Program-made: the position numbers and the translations under genes
From: Streptomyces thinghirensis
Lineage (GTDB): Bacteria > Actinomycetota > Actinomycetia > Streptomycetales > Streptomycetaceae
NCBI GenBank assembly: GCA_021502835.1
Contig: JAKFGP010000024.1
Span: 1-64,000, forward strand
Reading direction: 5' to 3'
DNA: 64,000 nucleotides
In this document: positions 10,837-24,700 of the stretch, piece after piece
Layout: each line of letters opens with the position of its first letter
Position numbering within the stretch: the first letter of the stretch is position 1
Notes under the pieces: generated by a model
The model's database searches: none
The model's input: the letters and a program-made list of their open reading frames with translations, nothing else
What the model was told of the DNA's origin: nothing

Positions 10837-11225
10837 CCGGCGTGCGCTACCTCCAGATCGACGAGATCCTGGCCATCGCCCGCACGGTCAACGGTACCGA
10901 GCACAGTGTGCGTGACATGGGACTTCTGGTGTCGGCGATCGAACGGCCCCGGACCAACGTGTTCGGAGCCGAGCTGTATCCCACGCTGCACGAGAAGGCG
11001 GCGGCGCTGCTGCACTCCGTCGCCCGCAATCACGCGCTGATCGACGGCAACAAGCGCACTGCCTGGCTTGCCATGCGTGTCTTCCTGCGGTTCAACGGCG
11101 TGAGCGCGAGTACCGTCCCGCCGCCCGTTTCCGTGGCCGGCCCGTTCGTCGAGGACGTCGCGCAAGACAACGTCGACGTACAGGTCATCGCCAAGCGCCT
11201 GGCAGTCTGGTTCCCCGTTTCCTGA
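10833..11225 (+). CDS. doc: Doc-type toxin (Fic/DOC fold)
   Basis: A 130-residue Fic-fold protein. The core HALIDGNKRTAW matches the Doc/Fic motif HxFx(D/A)GNKR (with L in place of F) that binds nucleotide and carries the catalytic His. Phage P1 Doc phosphorylates EF-Tu and halts translation (family knowledge). GTG start overlapping the antitoxin stop indicates translational coupling. The pair sits at the island edge, where addiction modules stabilise integrated DNA. Confidence 0.85.
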   Translation: MTGVRYLQIDEILAIARTVNGTEHSVRDMGLLVSAIERPRTNVFGAELYPTLHEKAAALLHSVARNHALIDGNKRTAWLAMRVFLRFNGVSASTVPPPVSVAGPFVEDVAQDNVDVQVIAKRLAVWFPVS

Positions 11226-11489
11226 CGTTTGACGCCGTGCGGTGGGGAGAGGCTGGAAAGCGGTGCTGGCTCCGTGCTTTCCGCCTTCCTGAGATCTGTT
11301 CATTCAGCGGATCGGTGCGTTTGCCGTCGCGAGACCGAGTACTGGTTCCGGTCGGTGGGAAGTGGCGTCGAGAGTGGGATGGCTGACCCGCACCGCGAAC
11401 CAGAAACCTCGGCTGGCTTTTGACCTAATGGCCTGGCGATCATCAAGGTGTTGCTCTCCGATTTGAGGTGCGTCGGTGCCGTATGCGAA
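11226..11489. other. Gap without recognised gene
   Basis: Short frames here lack ribosome sites or family features. The DNA is less GC-biased at third positions than its neighbours, as expected for degraded mobile DNA. Confidence 0.4.
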
Positions 11490-11907
11490 TTCATGGAATT
11501 CGCGGTGTTATTCCCGGATCAGTACGAAGGGCAGCTGCTGACGGCCTCGGAGGGGCGAGGGCTGGGGTATGGCGGTATTCGGGCAGTGACATGGGCGGCC
11601 GGTGAGGGGGGACAGCAGTTGGCAAAGGCTGTCTGACCTGAAGACAGGCCAATTCCCTGGTGGGGCGGGCGGCGTACGCAAACGCGTCGTGGACCTCGAT
11701 CCCGGATTGCGGACTGCCCTGCTGAGTCTGGTCGAGCCGGACAGACATAGTGATCTGGTGTCGCCGTTGTGGTGGACGACGAAGTCGACCCGCACGCTGG
11801 CGGCGGAGATGCCCCATCAGAGGCTCCGGGCATGGGCCGATACCGTCACTGGCCTCCGGCAGGAGGGCTTCCGGCTGCAGGTCAATGCCAAAGCGCTCCA
11901 GGCGTAG
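11490..11907 (+). pseudogene. ISAzo13-type transposase, N-terminal fragment
   Basis: Across a break near 11635 the sequence reads GRGLGYGGIRAVTWAAG, then PGGAGGVRKRVVDLDPGLR, LVEPDRHSDLVSPLWWTTKSTRTLAAEM and ADTVTGLRQEGFRLQ. This is the order seen in ISAzo13-family transposases (helix-turn-helix region, GGGRK linker, then SPLRWTTKSTR). The catalytic DDE part is absent: homology stops near 11893, where RHS sequence begins on the other strand. A dead remnant. Confidence 0.65.
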
Positions 11908-13355
11908 GGGTTCATCGTGGCGGGGTTGCCGTAGTCGACCGGAGTCGACGGAGATGAACCGGCCTGTTGCGGGGTCGTAGTTGCGGGCGCCGAGGCGGGT
12001 CAGGCCCGTGTCCTGGTCGACGGTGCCCCCGACGAAGCCCCGCTGTCCGGGCCAGGAGGAGGGCTGTTGGCCTCGTTCCTCGCCGAAGGGCATCGACTTG
12101 CGTCGTGTGACGCGCATGGCGGGGTCGGCCATGTCCACGACTGTGTGGGACGTGCCGTGGTGATCGGAGATCATGAGCTGGCGCTCGCCGCCGGTCGCCC
12201 GGACGGTTGTCATGCCGTCGGGGTGGGCGTAAAGCGCTCCGCCGTCTTCGTCATGTTGTCGGCGCTGACGGTGAGTTCCGCATCGCCCAGGTACAGGGTG
12301 CGGCTGCCGTCTGCTCCGGTGCGGATGAGGCGTTCGCCGTCCGCGCCGTACAGGTACGACGTGGCCTTCGTGCCGCCGCCTTCGACGGGTTCGGTGACCT
12401 TGCGCAGTTCGCCTTCGACGTCCCACTTCAGGGTCTGGGTGGTGCCGCCGTGCTGGCGCTGGGTGGTGTTGCCGGCCTTGTCGTAGGCGAAGGTGTTGAG
12501 GCGTTCGCCCTGCGGGCCGACCGACTTGATCTCGGCCAGTGCGCTGGGACCGCCGACGCCTGTCTTGCCGTAGGTGTAGGCGCGGGTGACGTTCTTGGCC
12601 GTGTCGCCCGTTGGGTCGTGTTCGACGAGCTTGGTGCGGTTGCCCGCGGCGTCGAACTCGTAGGACTGCCAGTAGGCTTCCGGGCCGCCGACGGTGTCCT
12701 TGGACGGTTCGGCCGTGCAGTCGTCCGTCTTCGCCGACCAAGCGGAGGTCATCTGCCGCAGCTGGTCGTAGACGAAGCACTGGTTGTCGGTCTTGCCGGC
12801 GTCAGGGGACGCGCCACCAGGAGTGTCGGAGATCTTGGTGATGTTGCCGGCTTCGTCGTAGCCGTACTTGGTCTCGCTGATCCGGACCGGGGCCACCGAA
12901 CGGTCGAAGGTGGCGGTCTGCAGCCGGCGGGTGAACTCGTCGTAGATGTACGAGCCGTACACCTTCTTGCCGGCCGGTCCGGCGTCGGTGCGGAGGATTT
13001 CGCCGAACGCCGAGTACTGCACGTCGGTCAGGTACGGGGCCGAGCCGCCGATGGCGATGGGCAGGTCGTCGGAGTTGTAGACGAAGACGACCGTCTCGTT
13101 GACCAGGCCGCCCACGCCCGGTACCTGGACGTAGTCGAGGTTTCCGGTCGGGGTGTAGGCGTACTTGTACGTGTAGGTACCTGCCAGGCCGGTCTCCTCA
13201 GTGGGGATGACCGTCTGGCTGGACTTGACGCGATACGCGTTGTCGTACTCCGTGACCTCCTCGCGGTACTCGCGGCCGTTGTCGTAGCGGATGGCCGCGG
13301 TGGGCAGGCCCTTGGCGACGGTGTCGTAGGTCCACTCGATGCGCTTGGGACCACG
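11817..13355 (-). pseudogene. RHS/YD-repeat protein fragment
   Basis: YD-repeat units such as YGYDEAGNITKISD, YEFDAAGNRTKLVEHD, FAYDKAGNTTQRQ and YLYGADGERLIRTGADG lead into the RHS core end RLGARNYDPATGRFISVDS and MNPYAW. RHS proteins are large surface or secreted toxin carriers. Here both ends are missing: there is no N-terminal region beyond 13355, and the variable toxin tip after the core is replaced by the transposase fragment at about 11893, from which the frame runs to a chance stop at 11817. Breaks lie near 12225 and 11920. Confidence 0.8.
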
Positions 13356-13624
13356 GAAAGGTATGGCGTTCTGTGTCGGGTTTGCGAGGCTGAGCGCCGC
13401 CCGCGGCTATCCGCCGAAAGTGAGCAGTACTCAACTTCATTCCCGGAGCGTTCGGGAGAGACACTTTTTCGCGAACTCTGTTTCGTTACTGCCGGTTAGC
13501 GCCCTTCTACCGGACAGTAGCTACTTCCTCCGTCGTATCGTGTGCCTGGGGGCAAGCCGTCGAATTCCGATGGCGACAGGGGCACCGCTCCCGCCCGTCT
13601 GCGATCTACGGGGATCAAGGGAGC

Positions 13625-16600
13625 ATGGAGAAGCGGCTGGAATTCCGAATCCTGGGACCACCGGAAGTACGCGTCGGGGATGTCCAAGTACCGCTGGGCG
13701 GACCACGGCACCGCACGATTCTCACCCTCCTGCTCCTCACTCCCGGCCGGGTCGTCCCGGTCGACGCGCTGATCGACTCGGTGTGGAACGAGCACCCGCC
13801 CGCCACCGCGCGCACCCAGGTCGCCATCTGCATCGCGGCGTTGCGCAAGGCGTTCAAGAACGCGGGCTGTGCCGAAGAGGTCATCGTCACGGTCCACCCC
13901 GGCTACCTCCTGCGGCTGGACCGTCACACGCTGGACACGGCCGAGTTCACCGAGCTGATCACCCTGGCCGAGACGGCGGTGCGCGAGGATCGGCTGCCGG
14001 AGGCGTCCCGGGCCTACGCGGACGCGCTGCGGCTGTGGCGCGGGCGCCCGCTGGCCGGCGTCATCGGACTGCGCGTGGAGGACGAGGCGCAACGGCTGGA
14101 GGAGCTGCGCCTCAACGCCTTCGAGGACGCCACCGCGGTACGCCTGCAACTGGGCGACCACCAGCGGGTGCTGCCCGACCTGGCGGCGATGGTCCGGCGC
14201 CACCCGCTGCGCGAACGAGCCCGCCATCAGCTGATCACCGCGCAGTACCGTTCCGGCCGGCGGGCCGAGGCGCTGGAGACCTTCCAGGCGGGGGCGACGG
14301 TCGCTGATGGAGGAGCTCGGCATCGAACCGGGCCCCGCCCTGACCGAACTGCGCGACGCCATCCTGCAGGACGAACGCTCGCTGTCGGTGCCCGACCCGG
14401 ACGGCGAGCCGGTACCCCGGCCGGACCCGGTCCGCGATCCGCTGGAGCTTCCGCCCGGTGTGCCGAGGCTGGCGGGCCGCAAGGAGGACATGGCCCTGCT
14501 GGGCGAGCTGCTCGACACGGACGGCGCCGCCACGCCCGGCCACCGGACTGATCACCGGCGTCGCCGGGGTCGGCAAGACGGGACTCGCGATCCACTGGGC
14601 GCACAGTGTCGCGGACCTCTTCCCCGACGGCCAGCTCTTCGCCGACCTCCACGGCTACGACGAGCAGTTGGAGCCGACCACCGCCGACGAGGTCCTCAGC
14701 CGCTTCCTGCGGTCCCTGTCCGTGCCCGCGGGCCGGATACCCGCCGAGCCGGAGGAGCGGGCCGCGCTCTACCGGAGCCTGCTCGCCGACCGCCGGGTAC
14801 TCGTCGTACTGGACAACGTGCGCAGTTACGCCCAGGTGCGCCCGCTGCTGCCGAGTGGCGCCGGCTGCTGTGTGCTGGTCACGGGACGTGAGCAGCTACC
14901 GGAGCTGGTGGCGTGGCCGCCGCGCGCCTGGGTGCGGCTCGGGCCGCTCTCCACCTACGAGGCAGTCGAGCTGCTGGGCGGCATCGTCGGCGAGGAGCGC
15001 GTCGCCGCCGAACCGGCTGCCGCCGCCACCCTTGCCGAGCTGTGCGACCTGCTGCCGCTGGCACTGCGCATCGCCGGGGCCCGACTCGCCTCGAAACCGC
15101 ACTGGACCGTCGAGCACCTGGTGCACAGGCTGAGCGACGAGCGACTGCGGCTGGACGAACTGAGCCAGGGCGAGTCGCAGGTACGGGCCAAGCTTCGCGC
15201 TGACCTACCGGGGCCTGGCCGCGCAGACCGCGCGGCTCTACCGAAGACTCGGGCTGCTGGACGTGCCGGACTTCTCCGCCTGGGCGGCCGCCGTCCTGCT
15301 CGACACCGACCTCTACACCGGGGAACGGCTCATCGAGGAGCTGGTCGACGCGCAGTTCCTCGACGTGATCGGCCAGGACCTGTCCGGGCACACGCGTTAC
15401 CGGTTCCAGAACCTGCTGCGGCTGTTCGCGAGGGAGCGCGCGGAGGAGGAGAGCGCCGAGGAGCGGCGTGCCGTGCTGGACCGGGTGTTCCGCACCTACC
15501 TGTTCCTCGCGGCCGAGGCCCACCGGCGTTCCTTCGGCGGGGACTTCAGCATCATCCACGGCACCGCCGTCCCGCACCGGCTGCCGCCGGAGCTGACCGA
15601 CATCCTGCTGGCCCGGCCACTGGACTGGCTGGAGGCCGAGCGGCTCTCGCTGAGCGCGGTCGTCGCCCGGGCGGCCGACGCCGGCCTGGACGAGTTCGCC
15701 TGGTACCTCACCCTCTGCGTCCTGGTGCTCTTCGAGACCCGCAACTACCTCGACGACTGGCGCGAGTGCGCGGAGCGCTCCCTGACCGCGGCCCGCGCCG
15801 CGGGCAACGCGCGCGGCGAGGCCGCGATGCTGCACGTCCTCGAGCGCTGGAAATGCGCCAGCGCGACTTCACCACGGCGTACGGCCTGTTCAAACGGGCA
15901 CGGGAGCTGCACGAACGGGCAGGCGAGAGACACGGCGGGGCCCTGGTGCTGCGGAACATGGCGATGATCGACGAGATGCGCGGCGAACTCGACACCGCGA
16001 TGCGGTACAGCACCGCGGCGCTGGAGGTCTTCCGTGCGGTGGGCGACCGCTCCTCGGAGGCCCACGTCCTGAACAACATGGCGCAGATCTGCCTCGACCG
16101 GGACGACGTCGACGAGGCGCTGCGGCTCAGCGAGGAGTCGGTACGGGTCTCCGCCGCGATCGGCGAGGGCGGCGCCCGCAGCCTGGCGCTGGGCACCCAC
16201 CGGCTGGCCCGGGTGCGTCTGGCTCGCCAGGAGTACGACCTCGCGGAGGAGGCCCTGCTCCGGGTGATCCACATCGTGCGGGGCCAACTGGACATGCTGG
16301 GGCTGGCCCATGGGCTGCTGGCGCTCGGTGAGGTCCGGATGGGCGCCGGACGGTGGGAGCAGGCGCGGGTCACGCTGCGGCAGGCGTTGAAGACGGCGGC
16401 CCTGGTGGACAGCGCGCTCGTCGAAGGGCGTATCAAACTCGCGCTCGGCACGGCCGGTCGGCAATGCGGCGATTTCCAGGAGGCCCGGCGCAATTACCTC
16501 GGGGCGTTGGCCAATTTCGAACCCATCGGTGTGGAGGCGTGGATACGGAGGGCCCGGGCCGCCATCGCCGAACTGCCCGGAGGAGAACCGGCGGACGGGG

Positions 16601-16704
16601 AAACGGGAAGGGTAATCCGTTCGATAATGAGGGGAAAACCGGATGGATTAGTGTCTGCTTCAGGAATTCGAGCATCACTGTCGGTACATGGGGGGAACAA
16701 ATGA
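13625..16704 (+). CDS. AfsR-type SARP regulator with NB-ARC and TPR domains
   Basis: Probable cluster activator. An N-terminal winged helix (FRILGPPEVRVGDVQVPLGG; about residues 5-95) and bacterial transcriptional activation domain (about 100-250, ending MEELGIEPGPALTEL) define the SARP family. A central NB-ARC ATPase has Walker A GVAGVGKTGLA (about 14560-14590) and Walker B VLVVLDNV. The C-terminal third holds TPR-like repeats (ALVLRNMAMIDEMRGELDTA; AHVLNNMAQICLDRDDVDEA). About 1025 residues. Breaks lie near 14302, 14545, 15195 and 15843. SARPs bind direct heptamer repeats at antibiotic promoters. It runs rightward, opposite to the biosynthetic operons. Confidence 0.85.
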
Positions 16705-16772
16705 CGGACGTCCGCGTCACTCACCGGCACGCCGCTTCGGTCACCGGCTCCGACGACGAGAGCTGGCACTGA
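16702..16772 (+). CDS. 23-residue ORF overlapping the SARP stop
   Basis: ATGA overlap with the preceding SARP gene opens a 23-codon frame (begins MTDVRVTHRHAAS, ends DDESWH) that stops just before the terminator. The preceding DNA is A-rich (GGGGGAACAA), usable as a ribosome site. I do not recognise it. It may be a real small peptide or only leader-like read-through; length alone gives little support. Confidence 0.25.
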
Positions 16773-16781
16773 GCCCACGCG

Positions 16782-16817
16782 GCGGCCCCGCCCGAGCTCG
16801 ACTCGGGGCGGGGCCGC
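16782..16817. terminator. Convergent terminator between the two SARP genes
   Basis: GCGGCCCCGCCCGAG pairs with CTCGGGGCGGGGCCGC across a 5-base loop, with one unpaired C. It lies between the stops of the rightward and leftward SARP genes and should serve both. Confidence 0.75.
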
Positions 16818-16834
16818 TGCCGTGGCCGGCTCGT

Positions 16835-18691
16835 TCACCGGGCGGCCGGCGACCTCGGGCCGGTGCGGGGCGGGGCCGGCGGGCCGGCGGCGAAGAGCAG
16901 CACCAGCTCGTGGAAACGGTAGAAGGGCCGGCCCATCAGGTCGACGCCGCACAGGTCGAGCAGCGCACCGTCCACGAGCTGCTCCAGCCCCTGCTCCGCG
17001 GTCGCCTCCGTCGTGCCGAGCGCCCCGGCCGCCCGGTGCGCGGGGAAGGGCTCGGCGCCCATGCCGGCCAGCCGTACCAGGGCCGACCGCGCGGGCGACG
17101 GCAGGGCGTGCAGCGACGGCAGCAGGGCCGCGCCGACGTCCATGCCGCCGTAGGAGAGCTCCCGCAGCCGGTTCTCCGGGGCCGCCATGCGCTGGGCGAG
17201 GCGGGCCACGAGCCAGAACGGGCGGGCGAGGAGGCGGCTCCCGGCGATGCGCAGCGCGGCGGCAGTCCATCGCAGTAGCCGAGCAGTTCGTGCGTGGCGT
17301 CGGGTTCCGCGGACAGCCGGGCCCGGCCCGTGACGGCGGCCAGCAGATCGAGGGACGCGGGGGGCGACGAGCGGCGAGAGTGCCGTGGTACGGGCGCCGA
17401 TGACCTGGGTGAGCCTGGTCCGGCCGGTGATCAGCACCACGACGCCCTGGAGACCCGCCAGCAGCGGGTCGAGGCAGCCTTCCCTCGGCCGCGCCGTCCA
17501 GCACCACCAGCAGTTGACGGCCCGCGGTGCGGGCGCGGAGCAGCCGTACGAGGTCCTCGCACCGCCTGCGGCCGTCCTGCTCGGCCGCGTCCGGCGGCGT
17601 CGTGTCACTTTCCTCGAGCGGCTCCCCGAGGTCGCGCAGCAGCGTGGCGAGGACGCCACCCCGGCCGGCGGGGACGGCCGTTCGCCTCCGACAGCTCGGC
17701 GAAGAGCCGGCCGTCGGGGAAGTCCCGGCCGCCGCGTGCGCGACGTGCACGGCGAGGGCGGTCTTGCCGACGCCGGCCATGCCGGTGACCAGGAGATGGC
17801 GCGGGCCCCGCCCGGCTGACCGACTCCGCCAGCTGGGTGCGCAGCGTCCGGATCTCGGCGTCCCGGCCGACGAGCTGCCCGGCGAACGCCGGCAGCGTGG
17901 CCGGTGCGACGGGGCCGGCCGGCTCTTGCCGCGCGGGCCGGGTGGCGCCGCCGGGACCCGGCCCCCGAGTGCCCTTGAGGACGGCCGCGTAGGTCGCGCC
18001 GAGCGCCTCGCCGGGGTCGATGCCGAGCTGGTCGGCGAGGAGGCCGCGGCTGCATCGAAGCTCTGCAGGGCGTCGCTCTGCCGGCCGCTGCGGTAGAGGG
18101 CGGTCATCAGCTGTGCCCGGAGCTTCTCGCGCAGCGGGTGCTGGCGACGAGGCCGGTGAGTTCGGCGGTGAGCTGCTCGTGCCGGCCCAGCGCGAGGTCG
18201 GCCTCGATGCGGTTCTCCAAGGTGTGCATCCGGGCCTCCTCCAACTGCGGCAGCTCCGCGTCGGCGAGGTGCTCGGTGACGTTGGCGAGGGCGGTGCCGC
18301 GCCAGTGCCCGAGGGCCTCGGCGAGCAGCGCCCCCGCCTCCTGGTGGCGGCGCTGGGCCAGCGCCGCCCGGCCGAGCCGGTCCAGCCGCTCGAACTCCAG
18401 CAGATCCACCGCGCTGTCGGGGGCCTGGAGCAGATAGCCCGGTGGTTCGCGCTCGATGCGCACCTCGTCACCGAGGAGCTTGCGCAGCCGTGACATGTAC
18501 GTGTAGATCTGGGCACCGGACGTGGCCGGCGGTTCCCAGCCCCACAGCAGGAAGTTGAGTCTGCTGTCCGACACGACGCGGCCCTTCGCGAGCAGCAGGG
18601 CAGCCAGTACTGTGTGCACCTTGGATCCGGAGAGCGGAATCTGTAATCCGCCCCTGTGTGCTTCCACCGGGCCGAGGACTCGGAAGTCCAT
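16835..18691 (-). CDS. SARP regulator with NB-ARC domain, no TPR (frame broken)
   Basis: Second pathway regulator, leftward like the biosynthetic genes. The N-terminal winged helix reads FRVLGPVEAHRGGLQIPLSG with LLLAKGRVVSDSRL, then the activation domain (APDSAVDLLEFERLDRLGRAA; LPQLEEARMHTLENRIEADLALGRHEQL). An NB-ARC ATPase follows with VTGMAGVGKTALAVHVAH (about 17750-17800). The protein ends at FYRFHELVLLFA without TPR repeats, so at about 618 residues it is shorter than the neighbour. At least six frame breaks occur in the NB-ARC part. A palindrome at 18758-18778 lies upstream. NRPS3 ends 178 bases before its start on the same strand, so read-through expression is possible. Confidence 0.8.
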
Positions 18692-18757
18692 GCGACATCC
18701 CCGTCTTGCATGTGCGGTCGACGTATCGCCACGAAGCTATGCGGGAGCCCTATCCTC

Positions 18758-18778
18758 GTGTTATCCGTTCGGTAACAC
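18758..18778. promoter_or_regulatory. Operator-like palindrome before the SARP gene
   Basis: GTGTTATCCGTTCGGTAACAC is an inverted repeat with arms GTGTTA(t)CCG / CGGTAACAC, about 70 bases upstream of the leftward SARP start. Its place between the NRPS3 stop and the regulator start suits a repressor or activator site. The binding protein is unknown. The longer stretch 18692-18868 also holds a low-complexity CCACCCG/CCACCGG run near 18828-18866. Confidence 0.45.
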
Positions 18779-18868
18779 CACCGGCTCGCGACCGTAACGT
18801 CCGGGAACGGACGGTCGAGAACCGGCCACCCGTCACCCCGTCACCCGCCACCGGCCACCCGCCACCGG

Positions 18869-21701
<2,833 letters not shown>

Positions 21702-21705
<4 letters not shown>

Positions 21706-24700
21706 TCCCACTCCACCTCGGTGTCGTTGAAGTCGTCCAGTACCTGGGCCAGTTCCGTTGCGGACAGCAGCGAGGCGTGCACGTCGCCGTCCGGGTCGGT
21801 GGCCATGGCGTCCAGTACCGCCCGGTACATCCCGGCCACGCGCTCGGCGTTCGCCCGGTCGAGTCCGGTACTCACCGCGCGCAGCACCAACCGGGCGGGC
21901 ACATTGGCCACGGACAGCGTGAACTCGTTCGAGCTGTCGCTCGCGCCGGCCTGCACGTCGACCGTGCTGCCGGCGGTCTGGTGGAAGTCCTGGTAGCGGT
22001 ACATCACGTCGAACAACCGCCTCCACCCGCCAGTTGCTGCACGGCGGGCAGCGGATACCGCCGGTGCGGATACACCTCGGCCTCCCGGTCGAAGACCTGG
22101 CGCACCAGCTCCCGCCACGTGCGTGCGGTCCGGTCGTGCGCGAAGGGCAGCGTGTTCAGGTACATCCCGAACACCCGCTCGGCGCCTCGGCGCCTCGGGG
22201 CGGGCACTGTAGACCACGCCGGTGTGGAGGTGCGTCCTCGCCGGTGACGGTGGCGAGCACCCTCGGGTGGGCGGCGAGCAGGACCGCCTTGAACGAGGGT
22301 GTCGGTGAACCGGGCCAGCTCTGCGCAGCGCCGGCTCGATGTCGCGGAAGTCCACGGACAGCTTGAAGTCCTCCCGGGGGAGCGCTGTTCCCTGCGCCCC
22401 ACTCCTGCGGCAGCCGGCACGGCGCGTACCCGTCGACGACGCCCCGCCAGTACGAGCGGTCCTCGTCGGAGGCGAGGGACTCCTGCTCGGCGGCGACGAA
22501 GTCGGCGTACCGTGCGGCCACCGGCTCCGGTTCACCGGGCAGTTCACCTGCCGCGTACGCCTGGTACAGGTCGAGGACCTCCCGCAGCAGCGACTGCTGG
22601 CTCCAGCCCTCCGTGATGGCGTGGCGGTGGGTGAAGCCGAGGTGCCATGCCCCGTCCGACTCGACCAACGCGGCGAACCGCAGCAGCGGCGGCCGGTCCA
22701 GGTCGAACAGCGCGGCCCGCTCGGCGGCGATGTGCTCCTGCCGTGCGGCGGTGAACCGTTCGGTGTCCGTGCCCCGCAGGTCCCGCACCACGACCCGCGG
22801 TTCGGCGGCCGGGTGCACGAGCTGCAACGGCACCGAGAAGCTCTCCAGGTCGAAGGAGGTCCGCAGCATCTCGTGCCGCTCGACCACGGTCCGGGCCGCG
22901 CGGTGCAGGGCCTCGGCGTCGAAGAGACGGCCGTCGTTTATCCGGTAGGTGGCCGTGTTGTGGTACTTGTGCAGCCCGTCGCCGGCGAGCATCTCGACCA
23001 GCATGCCGAGCTGCACCTTGGCGACCGGGTAGGCGTCGACGAGTCCGTCCGGCAGGTGGTCGCGGTCTTCGTCGCCGATGAGGGCGAACGGTTCGACCGG
23101 CTGGTGGGTGTCGGTGGTGTCGCCGCCGTTGGTGAGGGTGGCGGCGAGGTTGGCGACCGTGCGGTGCTGGAAGACGTCGCGTACGGCGGCTTCGAAGCCC
23201 TTCGGCGCGCAGGGCGCCGACCAGGGCGATGGCCTTGATGGAGTGTCCGCCGAGGTCGAAGAAGTTGTCCTCGACACCGATTCGTTCGACGCCGAGTACC
23301 TTGCTCCAGATCGTGGCGATGTGCTCTTCGGCGGGGGTGCGGGGGCGACGTAGGTGTCGGTGGCGGTCTGGTCCGGGGCGGGCAGGGCGCGGCGGTCGAG
23401 TTTGCCGTTGGCGGTGAGGGGGATCGCGTCGACCTGTATGAAGAGGGGAGGGGATCATGTAGTCCGGCAGGGCGTCGGTCAGGTCGGGTGTCTGGCCGAC
23501 GATGTAGGCGATCAGCCGCTGGTCGCCCTCGGTGACGATGACGGCCGCGTCGGTGATGCCTGGTTGGGCGATGAGTGCGGCTCGTACTTCGCCGAGTTCG
23601 ATGCGGTAGCCGCGGATCTTGACCTGGTCGTCGATGCGGCCGAGGAACTCGACGGCTCCGTCGTGCCGCCAGCGGGCGAGGTCTCCGGTGCGGTACATGC
23701 GGCTGCCCGCCGGGCCGTGTACGTCCGGGAGGAACTTGTCGGCGGTGCGGGCCGGGTCGCCCACGTAGCCGCGGGCCACGCCGGTGCCGCCGACGAAGAG
23801 TTCGCCCACGGCGCCGACGGGGACGGGCTGGAGGTGGGCGTCGAGGATACGCACGGTCATGTTGGGCAGGGGGCGGCCGATGGGCACGACGCCCTCGACT
23901 GATTCGTGGAGCGGGAAGACGCAGGTGCCGACGGTGGCCTCGGTGGGCCCGTACTCGTTGAGGACCTTTCCGTCGCCGAGGATCTGTCGCCAGCGTTCGA
24001 CCAGGGCGCCGGGGAGTGCTTCACCGGCGACGACGACCTTGTCGGCGAGTGTGCCGATCTCGTCGTCCGTCAGTTGGCTGGAGAGGACTTCGAGGTGGCC
24101 GGGGGTGAGTTTCATGAAGGAGAACGGGCCGGCGGCCGTCAGTGCGGCGCCCAATTCGGTGAGTTCGCCGTCGTACAGCCAGGTGCGTTGTCCGGCGGCC
24201 AGGGGGCCCAGACGTTGGGGATGACGAGGTCGAAGGCCACGGAGGAGAAGACGGGTGCGCCGCCGGTGCCGGCCGTGGTGAGGTCGCGTACGGCCCAGTC
24301 GATGTGGTTGGCCAGGTTGCGGTGGGAGACCTGTACGCCCTTGGGGCGGCCCGTGGAGCCGGAGGTGAAGACGGTGTAGGCGACCGTGTCCAGGTCCACC
24401 GGCACCTCGGGAGGCGACTGGGGCAGATGCGAGAAGTCGTCCTCGACCCGCACCACCGGCACCTCGAAGCGGTCGGCGTACGCGGTGGAGGTGAGCGCCA
24501 CCTGCACCCGGGCGTCCGTGACCATGTCCGCGATCCGGCCGGCGGGCAGCACGGGGTCCATGGGCACGAATCCGGCGCCCGCGCGCCACACCGCCAGCAG
24601 CGCCACCACCAGGTCGACCGACCGGTCCAGGAGCACGGCCACCGACGACTCGGGCGCCACACCGGCCTCACGCAGGCGGTGGGCGAGACGGTTCGCCCGG

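Noticed and set aside
12207..13499. 430-residue plus-strand frame opposite the RHS fragment
   Set aside because: It is a low-complexity Val/Gly/Arg-rich antisense shadow, while the minus strand shows clear YD repeats.
22339..23238. Long plus-strand frames across the NRPS genes
   Set aside because: They are antisense shadows of high-GC coding DNA. The minus strand carries all NRPS core motifs.
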